NCBI GenBank assembly: GCA_026874595.1
Contig: CM049322.1
Location: 31,561,340 to 31,625,339, forward strand
Source of the DNA: Sipunculus nudus
Taxonomy: Eukaryota > Annelida > Sipuncula > Golfingiida > Sipunculidae
Direction: 5' to 3'
DNA: 64,000 nt
The first letter of the stretch is position 1. Each line of letters begins with the position of its first letter. The notes under the pieces were generated by a model. The model did no database searches, was not told the DNA's origin, and saw only the letters and a list, made by a program, of their open reading frames with translations. A program made the translations under genes and the position numbers. Shown here piece by piece: positions 10,495-22,417 of this stretch.

Positions 10495-10680
10495 AAAATA
10501 ACATCAGGTGGCAGCACGTCGCGGTACGCCCAATCCCGCCTCTCTGAGGTCAGATCAGTTCAGTGACAAGTAAGTTTTTTTGAGCTTATGTCAGTACAGA
10601 TAAATATGATATGTCCATGTCGAATGTCATGACTCAAGTATCACAACGGCCAAGGTTCATATTCAAACAAGGCTGTTATC
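10495..10680 (+). repeat. Dispersed repeat, GCAGCAC-GGTACGC family, copy 1
   Basis: GGTGGCAGCACGTCGCGGTA, CTCTGAGGTCAGATCAG and CTCAAGTATCACAACGGCC match in order a copy at 13.82-13.98 kb, which reads GGGGACAGCACCTTACGGTA, CTCTGAGGTCACCACC and CTCAGTTGTCATAAAAACC. No coding potential. Confidence 0.5.
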
Positions 10681-10936
10681 ATGGTGTTTATTTCAGGATC
10701 ATGACACCGCAGACATCGGTGCAAGTAAACATGTCGTCTGAAGATAAAGTAATGAATACACCGGGTATACACTTGTCAACTTGTGACAATGCACACAGTC
10801 GTCATACGTTGGGAAGTTATAAAATCATATTATAATACCAGGACATTTATTTAAAAAATATGACTCGATGCATTTGTGTAAATCTGTCATGAAATATGGC
10901 AAAATGTTTGTGGATTTTTATATAAAAAATATAAAA

Positions 10937-10940
10937 TGAA

Positions 10941-10980
<40 letters not shown>

Positions 10981-10981
10981 T
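10937..10981. repeat. (AAT)n microsatellite
   Basis: About 15 ATA/AAT units. Confidence 0.97.
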
Positions 10982-11570
10982 ACTTCTATTAAAGTAGTGA
11001 GCGTTTAGGAGATTTAAATTCTATAATGAAAAAAAAGCAGATGTCACCACTTTTCGGTAGCTCTAATTCCGGTCAAGGATAAATCCAATGACAGTGTCGG
11101 GCAAGGACCAGAAAGTTTTATAGATAAATATGTTCAGTGTGTTCCTTTCATGTTATCGGTCACGTATTACGTGTCCAAACAATTGATATGTATTGATAGA
11201 TAGATCTAAAGTGAGTTGTTTACTTGCCAACTATTTAGGGGTCCTGATCTCTACGTCCCAGTGAATTTCATTTTTGAGCTCCAGCCAAGACAAACTCAGA
11301 GAAATGCTTATCAACGTCCAGAATAAATAAAGGGCGCCCCAGAAAAAAATGACGAACCCACAGTATGGTTGGTCTTTGAGATTATGTATGTATTTGTATA
11401 TATACATTCATCTTGTTGTTAATGTTGCCGAGAGCTGTTTACCTGATACCGCCTGTTTATCTTGGCAGACGGAACCCGCTGGGTGGCATGGTATTAATTA
11501 ATTATAGAGGCGCCATTTTGCTACAGCCAAAGTCATGGCATTGAAAGGGAAAGAAAAATGTGTGCCCATG

Positions 11571-11572
<2 letters not shown>

Positions 11573-11608
<36 letters not shown>
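11573..11608. repeat. (TA)n microsatellite
   Basis: About 17 TA units. Confidence 0.97.
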
Positions 11609-11610
<2 letters not shown>

Positions 11611-11969
11611 TGGTGCCCCACAAATGATGCCCAAAATTACAATCAATGAATTGTTCTTCGGGTGTTACTCCAACCGTACCTAAATTTCATCGAAACCCTC
11701 TGAAAGAAAAAAAAAACAGACAAACGAACCAGGGAACCAAGGATAACACCTAATACTTTACCTTCTCAAATAAATTTCCTTTTACTACGAAATAGTCAAT
11801 TAAAATTATTAATACAAGAAGCCAGAGCACACAATGACTTATGTACTGATTCCCTTACTTAGATTTATACAAACATTCTCATGTATACATTTTTCGTTAA
11901 AAAAAAGGGTGCGTTGTTTTCAATAGCAACATTTTTAAACTGAACAGGAGATATTTACATGAAGTGCAC

Positions 11970-12185
11970 ATTTATGCCACCAGGGGGCTGACAGTGTCGC
12001 TGTGCCTCTGGTTATATTTCACTCAGTGGGAGATATTTACATTACGTCACAAAACAACCTGCCCTACATAAAATGCTGATGTCACTGTTAGCATATATAT
12101 CATAATCCATGTCTTATATTTTCGACAGGAGACATAGCGTATGCATAGAAAATAAAGACACTTTGTCTGAGCAGTGGATGGTTGT
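11970..12185 (+). repeat. Dispersed repeat, CAGTGGGAGA family, copy 2
   Basis: Matches the copy at 8999-9175 in several blocks. It is preceded by a CACCAGGGGGCTGACAGTGTCG head that resembles the CACC..GGTGTCGCCTG heads of the family at 14.7 and 15.7 kb. Confidence 0.5.
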
Positions 12186-12189
12186 TCAA

Positions 12190-14250
12190 ATGCAAAAATG
12201 ATACACTTTTATTTTTCTCTGCGACATCTCAGCATTATTCCTTAATATGACAGTTGTAGAAATGATCGATTGGTTTTAATGAGGTATTGTTATATATTGT
12301 TATATAACTTCTCTAAATAACGTTACGGGGAACATTATGAATTAGTGGCAGTAGAAAAAAAATATTGATTTAAATATTCCACATCCTGTCTTCACGTGAA
12401 GGCTGTTATGGTAACATAAAAATTGCTGAGCAATGACATAAGTAATCGCTAGCAAACTGGTTTTGCATAGTTGACAAATATAAAATGATGGCTCTGACAT
12501 ATTCAGATAAATCTGACGAAAGTAACTGTAGAAAATGTTGATTTAATTTTTTATCTTCTAGTTTTCACCACCAGATGGCGAACACAGATCCTGAATCAGC
12601 CGTTAACCTTTGTAATTTTACTTCACTGAAAAAAAACGACGCAGTGCCCTGACCCGGTGACCCATGAGCAATAAATGTACCTTCCTGCTACGTGGCATGA
12701 AACATGAAAACAATTCAACGACATATCTCAGGACATATCTCATTATTTATGTAATATCCAAATGAGGCTGCATTATATATATTATATCATATACATGTAT
12801 AATGATACATTTATAATTATTTCTAATATAGTAAATATTTCTGTTACGTATAAGATATAATAGAAATGATATTTGTACTTGGGTCTTATTTTTATTCTGG
12901 ATATGTAAAAACATATTTTCATTTTTCATATATTCTCACAATTATGCAACTGAAAAAAGCACACAATCATATATATATATACACCTATATATATATATTT
13001 ATATGTATTTTTATATGTCAGTGCGTGTGTATGTGTGTGTTATGAGTTATAAAATGTTTATGTTTGAGTGTGGTTATGATGTAACAAATACTCCACGAAT
13101 CAAAATCTTATTGTCATATACAATATCCTATTGTTTTAGCCATACAATCAAGATTATAATTATATTGATAATCATCCCCGCCCAGCTCCTGGTCTCTGTT
13201 ACTATGGTTCCTGATCAGGACGAAACCGCAAGTATGATTCAGAGAAACGATTTGTCTCAGAGACACAAACTGATCACCGAAAATAATCTGACACCATCTG
13301 CCTTATCATCATACATAATACATCCTGTTTCTTTTCAAGAGATATATGGATCGCAATGGTATTCTTATATCAAATATTAAAAATTGTAAATATATGTAAT
13401 AAAATAACAATATAAAAATAACGATATAACTCAAAATAACTTCAGTTTCAGAGACAGAGATAGACAGAGAGACAGGCAGACTTGTTGTTGCAAGCCGATC
13501 ACAAACTATAGAGGCCCTCAAAAGAGTGCATACCTCCGCCACTTTTTCCAGATACCCCCTCCTTTTTTTGGATGTCAAATTTTCAGGTCATTAAAGTTTT
13601 TGCATTATCCTTCTATCAAACAACAGGCACACTGTATAACCAACATGACGGGGATGACGATAATATCAAAATAACGATACATCTATTTCAGTGCAGGGGT
13701 TGGAGAGGCCCTCTAAAAAAATCTAAGTCTGACCAAAAGAGATGAATAAAAAATACTCATTCCTTTCTTAATGAGACACGTAATGGACATCAACAAAGGC
13801 TGAAATGATAAAGAAGAATGCCGCGGGGGGACAGCACCTTACGGTACGCTTAATCTCTGGCTCTGAGGTCACCACCTTTCAACAGCTTTACAGTTTTATG
13901 CATTTTATGTAAACATGGATCGAGTTTAATGTAAATGTTGTCTGTCACGGCTCAGTTGTCATAAAAACCAAGGTTGACATGTACATAATGACGTTACCGT
14001 GGTCACGACCTCGAATAAAAAAACGTGCTATTGTCCCAATGAAATGACGTTTATCCATGTCAGTAAATGTTATTTTAATTTAACGATGTAATGGTATTTA
14101 AGAATTATGAATCGGGCATAGTCAGGAAATTTTATTAAATTTATTGGCCATGACACAATCAACGTTTTGAATTTCGAGACAGACATAAATTCTGAATTTG
14201 TTAAAAAACAGCAACAAGAAAAGGAAATACAAAAATAATATGTGATTTTA
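12190..14250. other. Intergenic, no gene recognised
   Basis: AT-rich, with a short (TA)n at 12970-13000 and a dispersed repeat copy at 13.82-13.98 kb. The longest frame (13003-13380, plus) has no motif and starts in a GTGTGT/TATATA tract, so it is not called. Confidence 0.5.
13815..13990 (+). repeat. Dispersed repeat, GCAGCAC-GGTACGC family, copy 2
   Basis: Colinear with the copy at 10.50-10.68 kb, with blocks including CTTACGGTACGCTTAATC and CTCTGAGGTCACC. Confidence 0.5.
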
Positions 14251-14254
14251 AAAA

Positions 14255-14400
14255 ATAAAATATAATAATAATATAATAATATGACAATTATAATAATAAA
14301 AACGATAATAATAATAATAAAAATAACAATAATAATAACCATAATAATAATAAAAATATTAAATAAAATACTACTACTACAAATAATAAAAATTATTCAA
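14255..14400. repeat. AAT-rich simple sequence
   Basis: Imperfect (AAT)n and (ATA)n over about 140 bases. It produces Ile-rich false frames on both strands. Confidence 0.9.
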
Positions 14401-14670
14401 TTTAGCATAACATACTTTTTGCTCTTGAAATATAACACAATTAATTATATATTTATCTGGCTTTTTATATATGATATTGAGTTATTATATGTTCACATAA
14501 TGTTACAAAACTTCCTCTTCCGCCTGGTGTCATGCAAAAAGGGTATATTAGTACGGTAAGTGGGAATTCACCACCATTCCCCCCCCCCCCCCTCCGTTGA
14601 CTCCTACCTCGTGGATCCTGGATTTCGTCAATTTATTTTATAAACGTTTTTCAATAGAGGAAGCATTCGT

Positions 14671-14795
14671 TTATCAAACCACCGACAGGTGTCGCCTGCT
14701 GACGGTAATTTTTACTGTGCACATCTGGATGTCAAGGACGGAGACAAAGAAGTTGATCAGATGTAAACACTGATCAGCTGTTTTGCTCACGTGAT
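14671..14795 (+). repeat. Short dispersed repeat (GTAAACACTGATC family), copy 1
   Basis: Begins TTATCAAACCACCGACAGGT, then GTCGCCTGCTGACGGTAA, and ends GTAAACACTGATCAGCTG. The 15.7-kb copy follows the same order. No coding potential, and no tRNA-like box found. Confidence 0.75.
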
Positions 14796-15708
14796 CTAAA
14801 CTGTACTCTGATGTTTTTATTTATGTGCACTAAGCATGTAAATAAGCCTTATCTATAACCCTTTTTGTGTGGAGCATTTTGACTTCTTTGACATTTTTTA
14901 AATAGGCCTACTAATGCAAATATTCCTCGTATCAATGCCTACTTAACCTGATAAAGGCCTTTCGATCGGCATAAAGTGGGGGGTAAAGGGGGGGGGGGTC
15001 TAGTTTATATATATATATTACTAACAAGTAAAATGAACTGGAAACAGAAAGGACAAGGGAAAGAGGGGTTAACCTAAAATTTTATAATTATATTACAAAT
15101 GTTTAAAAAATCATTAATGTGATAACTTTATACTTACTGATTAGCAGCCTCATCAAACAAATACTAGTTTAGTTATTTTCGAAATGTACTTAATTAACTT
15201 ATGGTCGAAATCCGTAAAAGTGATGCGACATGATTATAAAATTAATTAATGAAAATAAAGATTGGAACTGTACTTTAAATTTGTTAGCATTTCAAGGAAT
15301 AAAAACCAACTCGTTTGAGAAGTCTGAAGATTTATTTATATTTTACATTTTTTCGTCCAGGCGATTGAAGTTTCCCGGTAATCACATGCCTTGCTTTTGT
15401 CCTAAAGTATAAAGAGGTCTCGGGATGATATGGAAGAACGTAGGAACATTTCGCATATTTTGTCTGCAATCCGATTATAGCTTGGCGTTTTTGTCAAACG
15501 TACATTGTTCTATTTTCTTGAGGGTAAAGTTAAAAAAGGGGTATCCCCTGCACCCCCTCCCGCCCAAAGCCATCCCTTTTCCCTCTGTTCTTCAAAATTG
15601 TCGAACTATAAAAACTATAACATACAAAAGAACTAAAAAAATAGTTTATAATCTCTTATGGGCATCACTTTAACATAGCACGTGTTCGTGATTTATTCGT
15701 TCGACTTG

Positions 15709-15835
15709 TTTATCAATTCACCAACAGGTGTCGCCTGATGCCGGTAATCTTCACTGTGTGTTAATAGAATTTCACGGTCAGAGATCAGGAAGTTTACTTT
15801 CCCACAAGTAAACACTGATCTACTTTGGCTGATAA
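15709..15835 (+). repeat. Short dispersed repeat (GTAAACACTGATC family), copy 2
   Basis: TTATCAATTCACCAACAGGT, GTCGCCTGATGCCGGTAA and AAGTAAACACTGATC match copy 1 block by block over about 125 bases. Confidence 0.75.
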
Positions 15836-15857
15836 AGGACACAGAAAAAAAAATTCT

Positions 15858-15880
15858 TATGTCGAGATCTCGAAATAACA
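15858..15880. repeat. CGAGATCTCG palindrome repeat, left of the SINE
   Basis: TTATGTCGAGATCTCGAAAT matches the units at 16.18-16.22 kb, on the other side of the SINE, which suggests that the SINE landed inside a short palindromic array. Confidence 0.65.
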
Positions 15881-15884
15881 TCTT

Positions 15885-16160
15885 GCCGGCACCTGTGGCT
15901 CAAGGGTAGAGCGCAGGACTCAAAGCCGGGAGATTGTGAGTTCGAATCGCAGCCGAGGCGGTGAAATTTTTCACGTTCGGCACCCATCCAGGGCACGCAG
16001 GTAAAGTAGTCACCGGGCCTGGATTACGACAGGATATAAAATGAGAGGAAGCGTGTGATACTGCCCTGTCATTTAGTCCGAAACCGGAATGAAATTCTGC
16101 AGATGTTCATATATGTAGTTAAGTAAGCATTAAAAATGGAGGCGGTTACCTCCACCCAAA
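15885..16160 (+). mobile_element. tRNA-derived SINE, full-length copy
   Basis: The 5' head is tRNA-like, with an A box TGGCTCAAGGG at 15896-15906 and a B box AGTTCGAATC at 15939-15948. A conserved body follows (AATTTTTCACGTTCGGC, GAATGAAATTCTGCAGATG) and a 3' end reading GGAGGCGGTTACCTCC, which can fold as a small hairpin. The body and tail recur without the tRNA head at 48.5 kb, which shows it is a mobile family rather than a tRNA gene. Such elements are transcribed by RNA polymerase III and moved by a LINE. Confidence 0.88.
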
Positions 16161-16177
16161 AATTATTATAAAAAATA

Positions 16178-16222
16178 TCTCGAGATCTCGACATAATATC
16201 TCGAGATCTCGAAATAACGGGT
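16178..16222. repeat. TCTCGAGATCTCGA palindromic repeat, two units
   Basis: ATATCTCGAGATCTCGACATA and ATATCTCGAGATCTCGAAATA are in tandem with a period of about 21-22 bases. Each unit contains the nested palindromes CTCGAG and CGAGATCTCG. Confidence 0.85.
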
Positions 16223-16229
16223 GCTGATT

Positions 16230-17620
16230 TAGGACAAAAAAAATTATGTCGATGTATATGCATTACGGATGTATTTTCTTATACATTATTCATTCTCTTA
16301 TTTATAAATTCTCTTCATTTCAACAGGCTACGTATTTCTCATTCTCTGTTTGTTGACTGAGGATTGTGTGCATTTAATTCGAGAATTACAGCTCTCAATT
16401 GCTTATTGATAGAGGGATATATGGTCATTGTGCAGGGTTGATACAGTTTAGGTCAACCCCTTATCCTGTGATACACAAACCCCATCAAATAAAATGTTCG
16501 CTTTTTTGCAGAGGGGTTTTGGCTTCTTGATAAAAATATTCACTCATAATACATGTACATAAGTAGTACACATTCAGTAGTACGCTCCCTTCTGTAGTAA
16601 AAATGTACACGCAATGTGACGGGGCGAACTTGTGACAGTTCTTCTCCTTGGGTTGTTGCCCCATTTCAAAATGTCTTCTATAACAGCAGGCAGATCCATA
16701 TATTATTCTTGAGATGTAATGGCTAAGACTGATAATTCCTGAAGAAAGAAATGAATTTAAAATCCGTAAGCTGCATTCCGAGGATGATACGCTATGAAGG
16801 GCCAAATATTAATTGAGCTTTACATTTTTAACATTATGAAAGGTATAAACAAATGAATATTAGTCCCGGCATTTCAAACATTGATCTGCAGACACAACTT
16901 TGATACAAATTTATCAATTCTAGATGTAGTATCCCCCCTTCTACTCACTAGCTGATCATTAGCATTTTACTCTTGTCCCTAAAGAACGACTTCTAATGAA
17001 CGAGACTTTAATTTTATAAGAAGAAAGAATAAAAATAATTGACGTCCTGCTGGTTTTAAATAATTTTTTGAATAAAATTCCAAAGAGTTAAAGCGTCAAT
17101 GCACTTTAATGTGGTCGTAAAAATGATTCAGAGGTATTCAGAAGATGTAGGTAACTTATACAACGCCAGTCAACACATATTTTCCTTTATTTATGAAACA
17201 TGTGAAAATATAAATGAAAGGATTAATCGTCTGGAAAATGTATATAAAATATATGAGGTTTGTATCGTTACAAAGTGTCTTTAATGTTTGCTTATATAAA
17301 ACGAAAGACATGCACTGTAATCAAATACATAAACCAACGCTTAAATTAAAACTTAAAAGGTATTAATAGTCTCCGTAAGAAAAAAAAACACTTAAAAATC
17401 ATGGTGCAGACAGGGCACCTTCTCTATGGTGCCTTAGATACATATCTCGTACAATTCTACTCAAAATACTGTTAAACAGTCAACCAAAATGCCAATTCCA
17501 TTTTCCCTTTTTTATTTTGCCGTTTTGAAGCAGCATTGATACATGAATAGTTTGTTTTGTAAAATAGCCTCTCTGCTGAATGTTTTAATCATTTCCTGAA
17601 CAGTTATTGCCCCTGGTAAC
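16230..17620. other. Intergenic, no gene recognised
   Basis: AT-rich. Short frames only, with no motifs. Confidence 0.5.
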
Positions 17621-17625
17621 TTATT

Positions 17626-18420
17626 TTACATTAACAAAAAGTGCATTCGAGCCTGTTCATACCCTCTTTGACTGGCAGTTCCCGGTATATTTTGATTGTC
17701 ATTGGGCCTTAAAGGCGTTGACGTGATTGGACGTTTACATGCCTCAGGGGCAAGCATGTCTTCATTTGAAATATTGCCGAGTTCGAGAAAACTCCGGAGA
17801 TCTTGGTCGTCCTGGGTTAGTGGTAAGGTTGGGTTTGCATCCGATGACCGACTCGTTGGATAGAATGCTATTTCGGAATTATCATCCACACTATTATTGT
17901 CCAAATAAAAATTTGGGAAGAGTGTCTGAGTTGATCTCATATTCTATTTTTTTGTAGAATCGTAACATTCGCAAGCATGTCTTTTCATACAGATTTCCCA
18001 TTTGTGACATTTTCCAGAATAGTCATCTTGCTCGAGCGGTCCACTCGAAGATATGTTTTGTGGGAAGAACAAATCGTTCGTTTTTTTTTCAGATAGTCAC
18101 TGCTTTTGTCAATAACGAAATTTTGACTTCCTCCACCAATACAACGCACTTGCTTGTAGTAGTCGAAATCAAATCGCAATTCATCCACCCAAAATTCTAT
18201 TTTCTTAGTTAGCTTTTGGAATTCTTGGAGCCTGCTGCTGAAATGACTCTTCGCCTGTTGCATCTCGTTTTCTCTGCTTGAACTGTAACTGGAAGCGATC
18301 TAATACAGAGTGAGACGTTGGCATGACAGACTTTCCGTAGTTTCGCGCAAGATACCGATCACTTTCAAGTGGCAGGGACTTGCTGAGAGACTCCTTATCC
18401 ATGAGTGGAAGTGTTGTCAC
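17626..18420 (-). pseudogene. Unidentified coding-like relic, three overlapping frames
   Basis: Three minus-strand frames follow one another: MTTLPLMDKESLSKSL..., then a frame overlapping it by about 59 bases (FSSRLQEFQKLTKKIEF, FDFDYYKQVRCIGGG, YLKKKRTICSSHKTYLRV), then NNSVDDNSEIAFYPTS, LTQDDQDLRSFLEL and CKRPITSTPLRPND. Composition is protein-like: mixed charged and polar residues, a possible coiled-coil stretch, and a Pro/Ser/Thr/Asp-rich C-terminal part. It is more GC-rich than its surroundings. Two frameshifts would be needed to join it, or small introns. I do not recognise the family. It may be a decayed transposon ORF, a retrocopy, or a small lineage-specific gene. Confidence 0.35.
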
Positions 18421-18429
18421 TGTTATTTG

Positions 18430-20290
18430 AAACGATGAAAGGTTTGTCCATTTTATACCAGCAAATTAATGTCCAAAACAAAATCATTTTTCAGATCATA
18501 TATTACCAGTCGCAAATATTTACAACCGAAAACTTTTTTTTTAATTCTAATAGAAAACAAAGGCATCAATATGTTTAAATACGACTTTTAAAAGATCGGT
18601 TTCAGTAAGTATTTAACAAAAGCCATATCGTAAGAATGGATTAAAATACTACACCACAACCTACATTCTAGACTGTTTCTACTGGTGCGCACAAGGTGCA
18701 GAGCACACTAGCGTCTATGACAGAGTATATACAATTGTCCGTGCTGTTAAAGTTACATTTATAACCCGATCGGCTCGTTAGAATCAATGCAAAGGAGTGC
18801 TGTGGCATTCACATATTAAATAATTGCCTTGCTGCTATGAATGACCAGGTTGTATCCCTATTTTACAAATCATATTAGTATCCATTTCAGGAAATAAGAC
18901 AGAAACACAGTGATAAAATAACATTATATTCACAAGTCCTCACTGCATTGCTTGTATGCTCAGTTAACTTCAGTGATCAAAGCACATAGGTCACAGTTGG
19001 CTCATGGGTCATGACATTTGGCACATTTTGGCTGATTTTTTCAATTGAATGCTGCAAATAAACATAGATCTGTTGTTTAATCATAGATTGTGCATATTTA
19101 ATGTAACATATATGCAATATAAATAAATAATAAGTTCCCTACTTAGATTATTATGATTCATTTGACATGAGAATACCACCTCCATACTGGGCACAATATA
19201 TTATAAATAGTAGTAAGAGCATACTATCCTGTTCATATTTTCTTACTTTGGTCGGAAAAATTCAAACAAATATTTTCAATGACAGGAAATAGGTGGACAT
19301 AGAAGGCAGCGACTACAGATAATTTTTCATTCTATCAACCACATGTCTGCAACAGTTTGGTGATCATAGCTGTAGTTGTTTTGGGCACATTTTGCACAGA
19401 TGAAAGGCAAGGAATGATCGATTAAAGGACAAGTAAAACTTGGTACAAATGGATTGTTGGTGGTATCTGCAGTTCGATGGAGCAGTTCTAACAGATCAGT
19501 ATGTACACCAATTTGTAATATAAACAACCGTCTAGCTGTTTCTTAGAACTCTTGCCTTTGTATGTATTTTACTTATTTGATTAATGATAATGAATGGTTA
19601 AAAGTTGTACGTTTCAACCCTGTAACTAAAAAAAATATAATATAGCTATAGACAAAAGTTATCCAAATATTATGGACCTACACAAAATAGTTGTTCAGCA
19701 ACCTTAAACAATATGTGTGTCAGACTTTATTACAAAGACCGTGAACCGAAGGGCATGGCGGACAGACAACGGACACTCGACCAACTCTATTCTTGACTCT
19801 CAGACATTGAATCTCGCCATAGTTTTGTTTATAATTTTCTAAATGACAACTGAGACATTTCCTTGATAATTGTTTCAGATAATGGAAATCATTCACCCAG
19901 GGCTGGATCGAGACCCTGGAAACAATATTAAAGTTCGCATACTGTAAACAAGATTGCTTACCTTCTCCTTTTTCATCGAATCTACATGGCTTCCTTCTCT
20001 TTATCTCTAATTTTCAGATATTTATAGAAATCGTCGCCACCCAGGCAGTCATTTTGAACCTGAAAGCACGTAAAGTATAAAAAATCTGTGATCGAAATTT
20101 AAAAATATTGTTATTTTAATGTGCGTAAGCAATAATGTTTCCTCCTATGTAAATGTCTTATAATGTTTTACGTATTTGATCCTGTTCTTCAAGGAGCGCT
20201 TGAACATTCATATATACAATGAGCCTCAAAATTATTTGGTTTGTTTGTTAAACATTTATTTTTAATTAACCCGGCTCCAGACAATAAGCC
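18430..20290. other. Intergenic, no gene recognised
   Basis: AT-rich. A minus-strand frame at 19.33-19.53 kb contains CPLIDHSLPFICAKCAQ, but nothing around it supports a gene. Confidence 0.45.
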
Positions 20291-20308
20291 CCAGTTTTAT
20301 AGTTTATT

Positions 20309-20310
<2 letters not shown>

Positions 20311-20377
<67 letters not shown>

Positions 20378-20378
20378 C
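20311..20378. repeat. (TA)n microsatellite, interrupted
   Basis: Two blocks of TA units split by TAAATA. Confidence 0.97.
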
Positions 20379-20477
20379 GGTGACACCTCGAAATTACGAC
20401 TACCAACAGGACCTCGATAGAGTGGTCCATTTTTAAGAAGGTCGTCTAAGCAAAATCTGATAGAAAAAGGAATTGGG

Positions 20478-20800
20478 ACCATGACATATTCCCATTATCA
20501 TATCTATACCGATGATTCAATGCTCAATCTTCGCTTTCGACCTTCAGAAATCGGCGCAAATATACCACATGTGGAGAATTCAACTGGACTAGTCCGTCAG
20601 TGGGTGGCAAATAACCAGGCTAAAAAGAATGATGATAACACGGAAGTTTTTCTAATAAAACCCCGGAACACTAAATTGGTGTGCCCGAATCTGTCCGTTG
20701 GCTAAAAAGTAATCCAACCGTCTCATTATGCCAGCAGCCTAGGTATATATTTTGATTCCCAGTCAAACATGAAGCATCATGTTAACACAGTTTGCAGTTT
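20478..20800 (+). pseudogene. LINE reverse-transcriptase fragment (CR1/L2-like), part 1
   Basis: Reads YSHYHIYTDDSMLNLRF, EIGANIPHVENSTGLVRQW, NTEVFLIKPRNTKLVCP and, after a stop, YASSLGIYFDSQSNMKHHVN. This is the catalytic-core (YADD box) to thumb region of a non-LTR retrotransposon of the CR1/L2 type. The YADD box reads YTDD. It stops at VNTVC, where a SINE begins, and the C-terminal region resumes after it. Confidence 0.8.
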
Positions 20801-20968
20801 TGGGCCTGGAAAGCTGAGTGGTAAAACGCTGGGCTCTCTCCGCTGGCGACACGGGTTCGATCCCCTGCGTGGCTATGAGGATGGGTTGTATTTGTCCGTC
20901 CAAGGCCGGTTGTTTTCTCGGGGTACTCCCGATCGCCATCACCGGAGCCATGGAGAGTACCTCAATTA
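20801..20968 (+). mobile_element. tRNA-derived SINE inserted in a LINE
   Basis: An A box AGCTGAGTGGT at 20812-20822 and a B box GGGTTCGATCC at 20853-20863 mark a tRNA-like head. The following body (GGTTGTTTTCTCGGGGTAC, CGATCGCCATCACCGGAGCC) is not tRNA. It splits the LINE reverse-transcriptase remnant, so it inserted after the LINE. It belongs to a different SINE family from the one at 15.9 kb. Confidence 0.8.
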
Positions 20969-21109
20969 GTTATGATAACTATTTATACAATCCATGTAAA
21001 ATAAATAGGTTTATTTTTTTTTTGAAAGTGCTTACCTGCATCTCTACAACATTAACAAGATCAAGATTTACTTTGATAAGCCATCATTAGATCGTTTGGT
21101 CCATGTATT

Positions 21110-21425
21110 TTTTTACCAGTAAGCATGATTATGGAACTACTCTTCCGATCATGGCATTACTCTCATACAGATGCTCCTGAGAGTTTAAAGCTGTGCAGCT
21201 CCAATACGGTGTGGTAGTAAGGGATATGTGTACATGCCGCCTGTCTTGCAGCCCCACGTTGGCTTCCCCTGGGTCAACGGGTTAAATTTAAAGTTGTTAT
21301 GTTGGTGTACGAGGCTTTGCTCTGATAATTCTCCTAGATTTGATCCATTCTCATACACCTGCGATAAGTCCGAGACCAATATTCCAGGACCCACTTTGTG
21401 GAAAACTGTCGATATGTCAAAGGTT
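21110..21425 (+). pseudogene. LINE reverse-transcriptase fragment (CR1/L2-like), part 2
   Basis: Across two frames the segment gives QRVKFKVVMLVYEAL-like and DLIHSHTPAISPRPIFQDP. This corresponds to the C-terminal region of the same LINE type (usually ...RVKFKVLMLVYKAL...YTPARSLRS...). It continues the element at 20.48-20.80 kb beyond the SINE, though internal deletion between them is likely. Confidence 0.6.
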
Positions 21426-21684
21426 TGAAATATGACTATTTTCTAAGTAGAACAAAATAAAATCAACAAATTAAGTAGATTCTTAATGCGTTTACTTTTC
21501 AAACGTATGACCCCATAAACAACCGTTCAGTTTACTATTTGATCTAATTTATTTAATTATCTTTATATAATTTGTAATTAATTTGATTTGTAAGGCAATA
21601 AATATTGAATCACATTTCAGACCCGAGTTTGTGGAATTTAAATGGTTTAACAACCCTATAAGCAAATAGCTGTGAATGAGGATT

Positions 21685-21845
21685 CTTCAACTGGGAGCCG
21701 CAAAACGTTGTCTAATTTGGTTAAGGGGTAACCGTTTTTATAAACCAGGATGTTCAGATTCAGTCGTAAATAGTGATCAGATGTTTAGATCTCTTGCTGT
21801 ACGACTCCCAGTAGCTCAGTATATATACACGGGCTTTCTTTAGGT
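21685..21845 (+). repeat. Short dispersed repeat (GTAAACACTGATC family), copy 3
   Basis: AACCAGGATGTTCAGATTCA, AAATAGTGATCAGATG and ACTCCCAGTAGCTCAGTATA are shared block by block with the copy at 23.19-23.30 kb. Confidence 0.65.
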
Positions 21846-22417
21846 GTAAAATGTCTTGATATTATTTGATATAGTTATATATATATTGAAAGCGCTTTTC
21901 TGTTTTCCCTTTCTGTAAGTTTACTTATTTCCATACGTTTATCGTTACCTCCCCATGGTACATATAAAAGTTTTTTTCTCATATATGCTATCCGTGGCGT
22001 AGCGGGTGGGCATTCAAATGATGATCAATAAAATATTCAGTGAACCAGTCTTATATATCCCAATTGGTGCCATAAACGAAAGGATGCTCGTCTCCGAGGG
22101 ATGCAGTTAGGAATTTAAAATGAAGGCAAACAAAAATGTCTGTCATTTATTCAAGGTGAGACTCGGACGAACCGCTATTAGTACATTTACTGTGCCTGTC
22201 TTGGTTTGACATAGTAATCCTTAAGATAAAGCAAACTGAAAAAAAAAATTCTCATAGTTATTAAAACATTGCATCAGAAAGAAACTCCAGATTGATGAGA
22301 AGGTAAAGCTCCTTTGACTCATGCAAAAACGAAGAAACTGCACTTGGCTTAATTTGAATGGAGGTTTATTGAGCACACTGAAACATGAAAGGTCTGTTTA
22401 AACTAGTTCTTCAAAAA

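Noticed and set aside
13003-13380. Plus-strand frame of 125 residues
   Set aside because: It starts in a TATATA/GTGTGT tract and shows no domain, no splice support and no sign of conservation.
14070-14559. Ile-rich frames on both strands, resembling membrane proteins
   Set aside because: The hydrophobicity is produced by (AAT)n simple sequence.
15892-15965. tRNA gene
   Set aside because: The A and B boxes are present, but the sequence continues into a repeated body and tail found again at 48.5 kb, so it is a SINE. The acceptor stem does not pair cleanly.
19327-19527. Minus-strand frame with CPLIDHSLPFICAKCAQ, zinc-finger-like
   Set aside because: Only a few Cys and His in a short frame. 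No neighbouring coding signal or splice sites were found.
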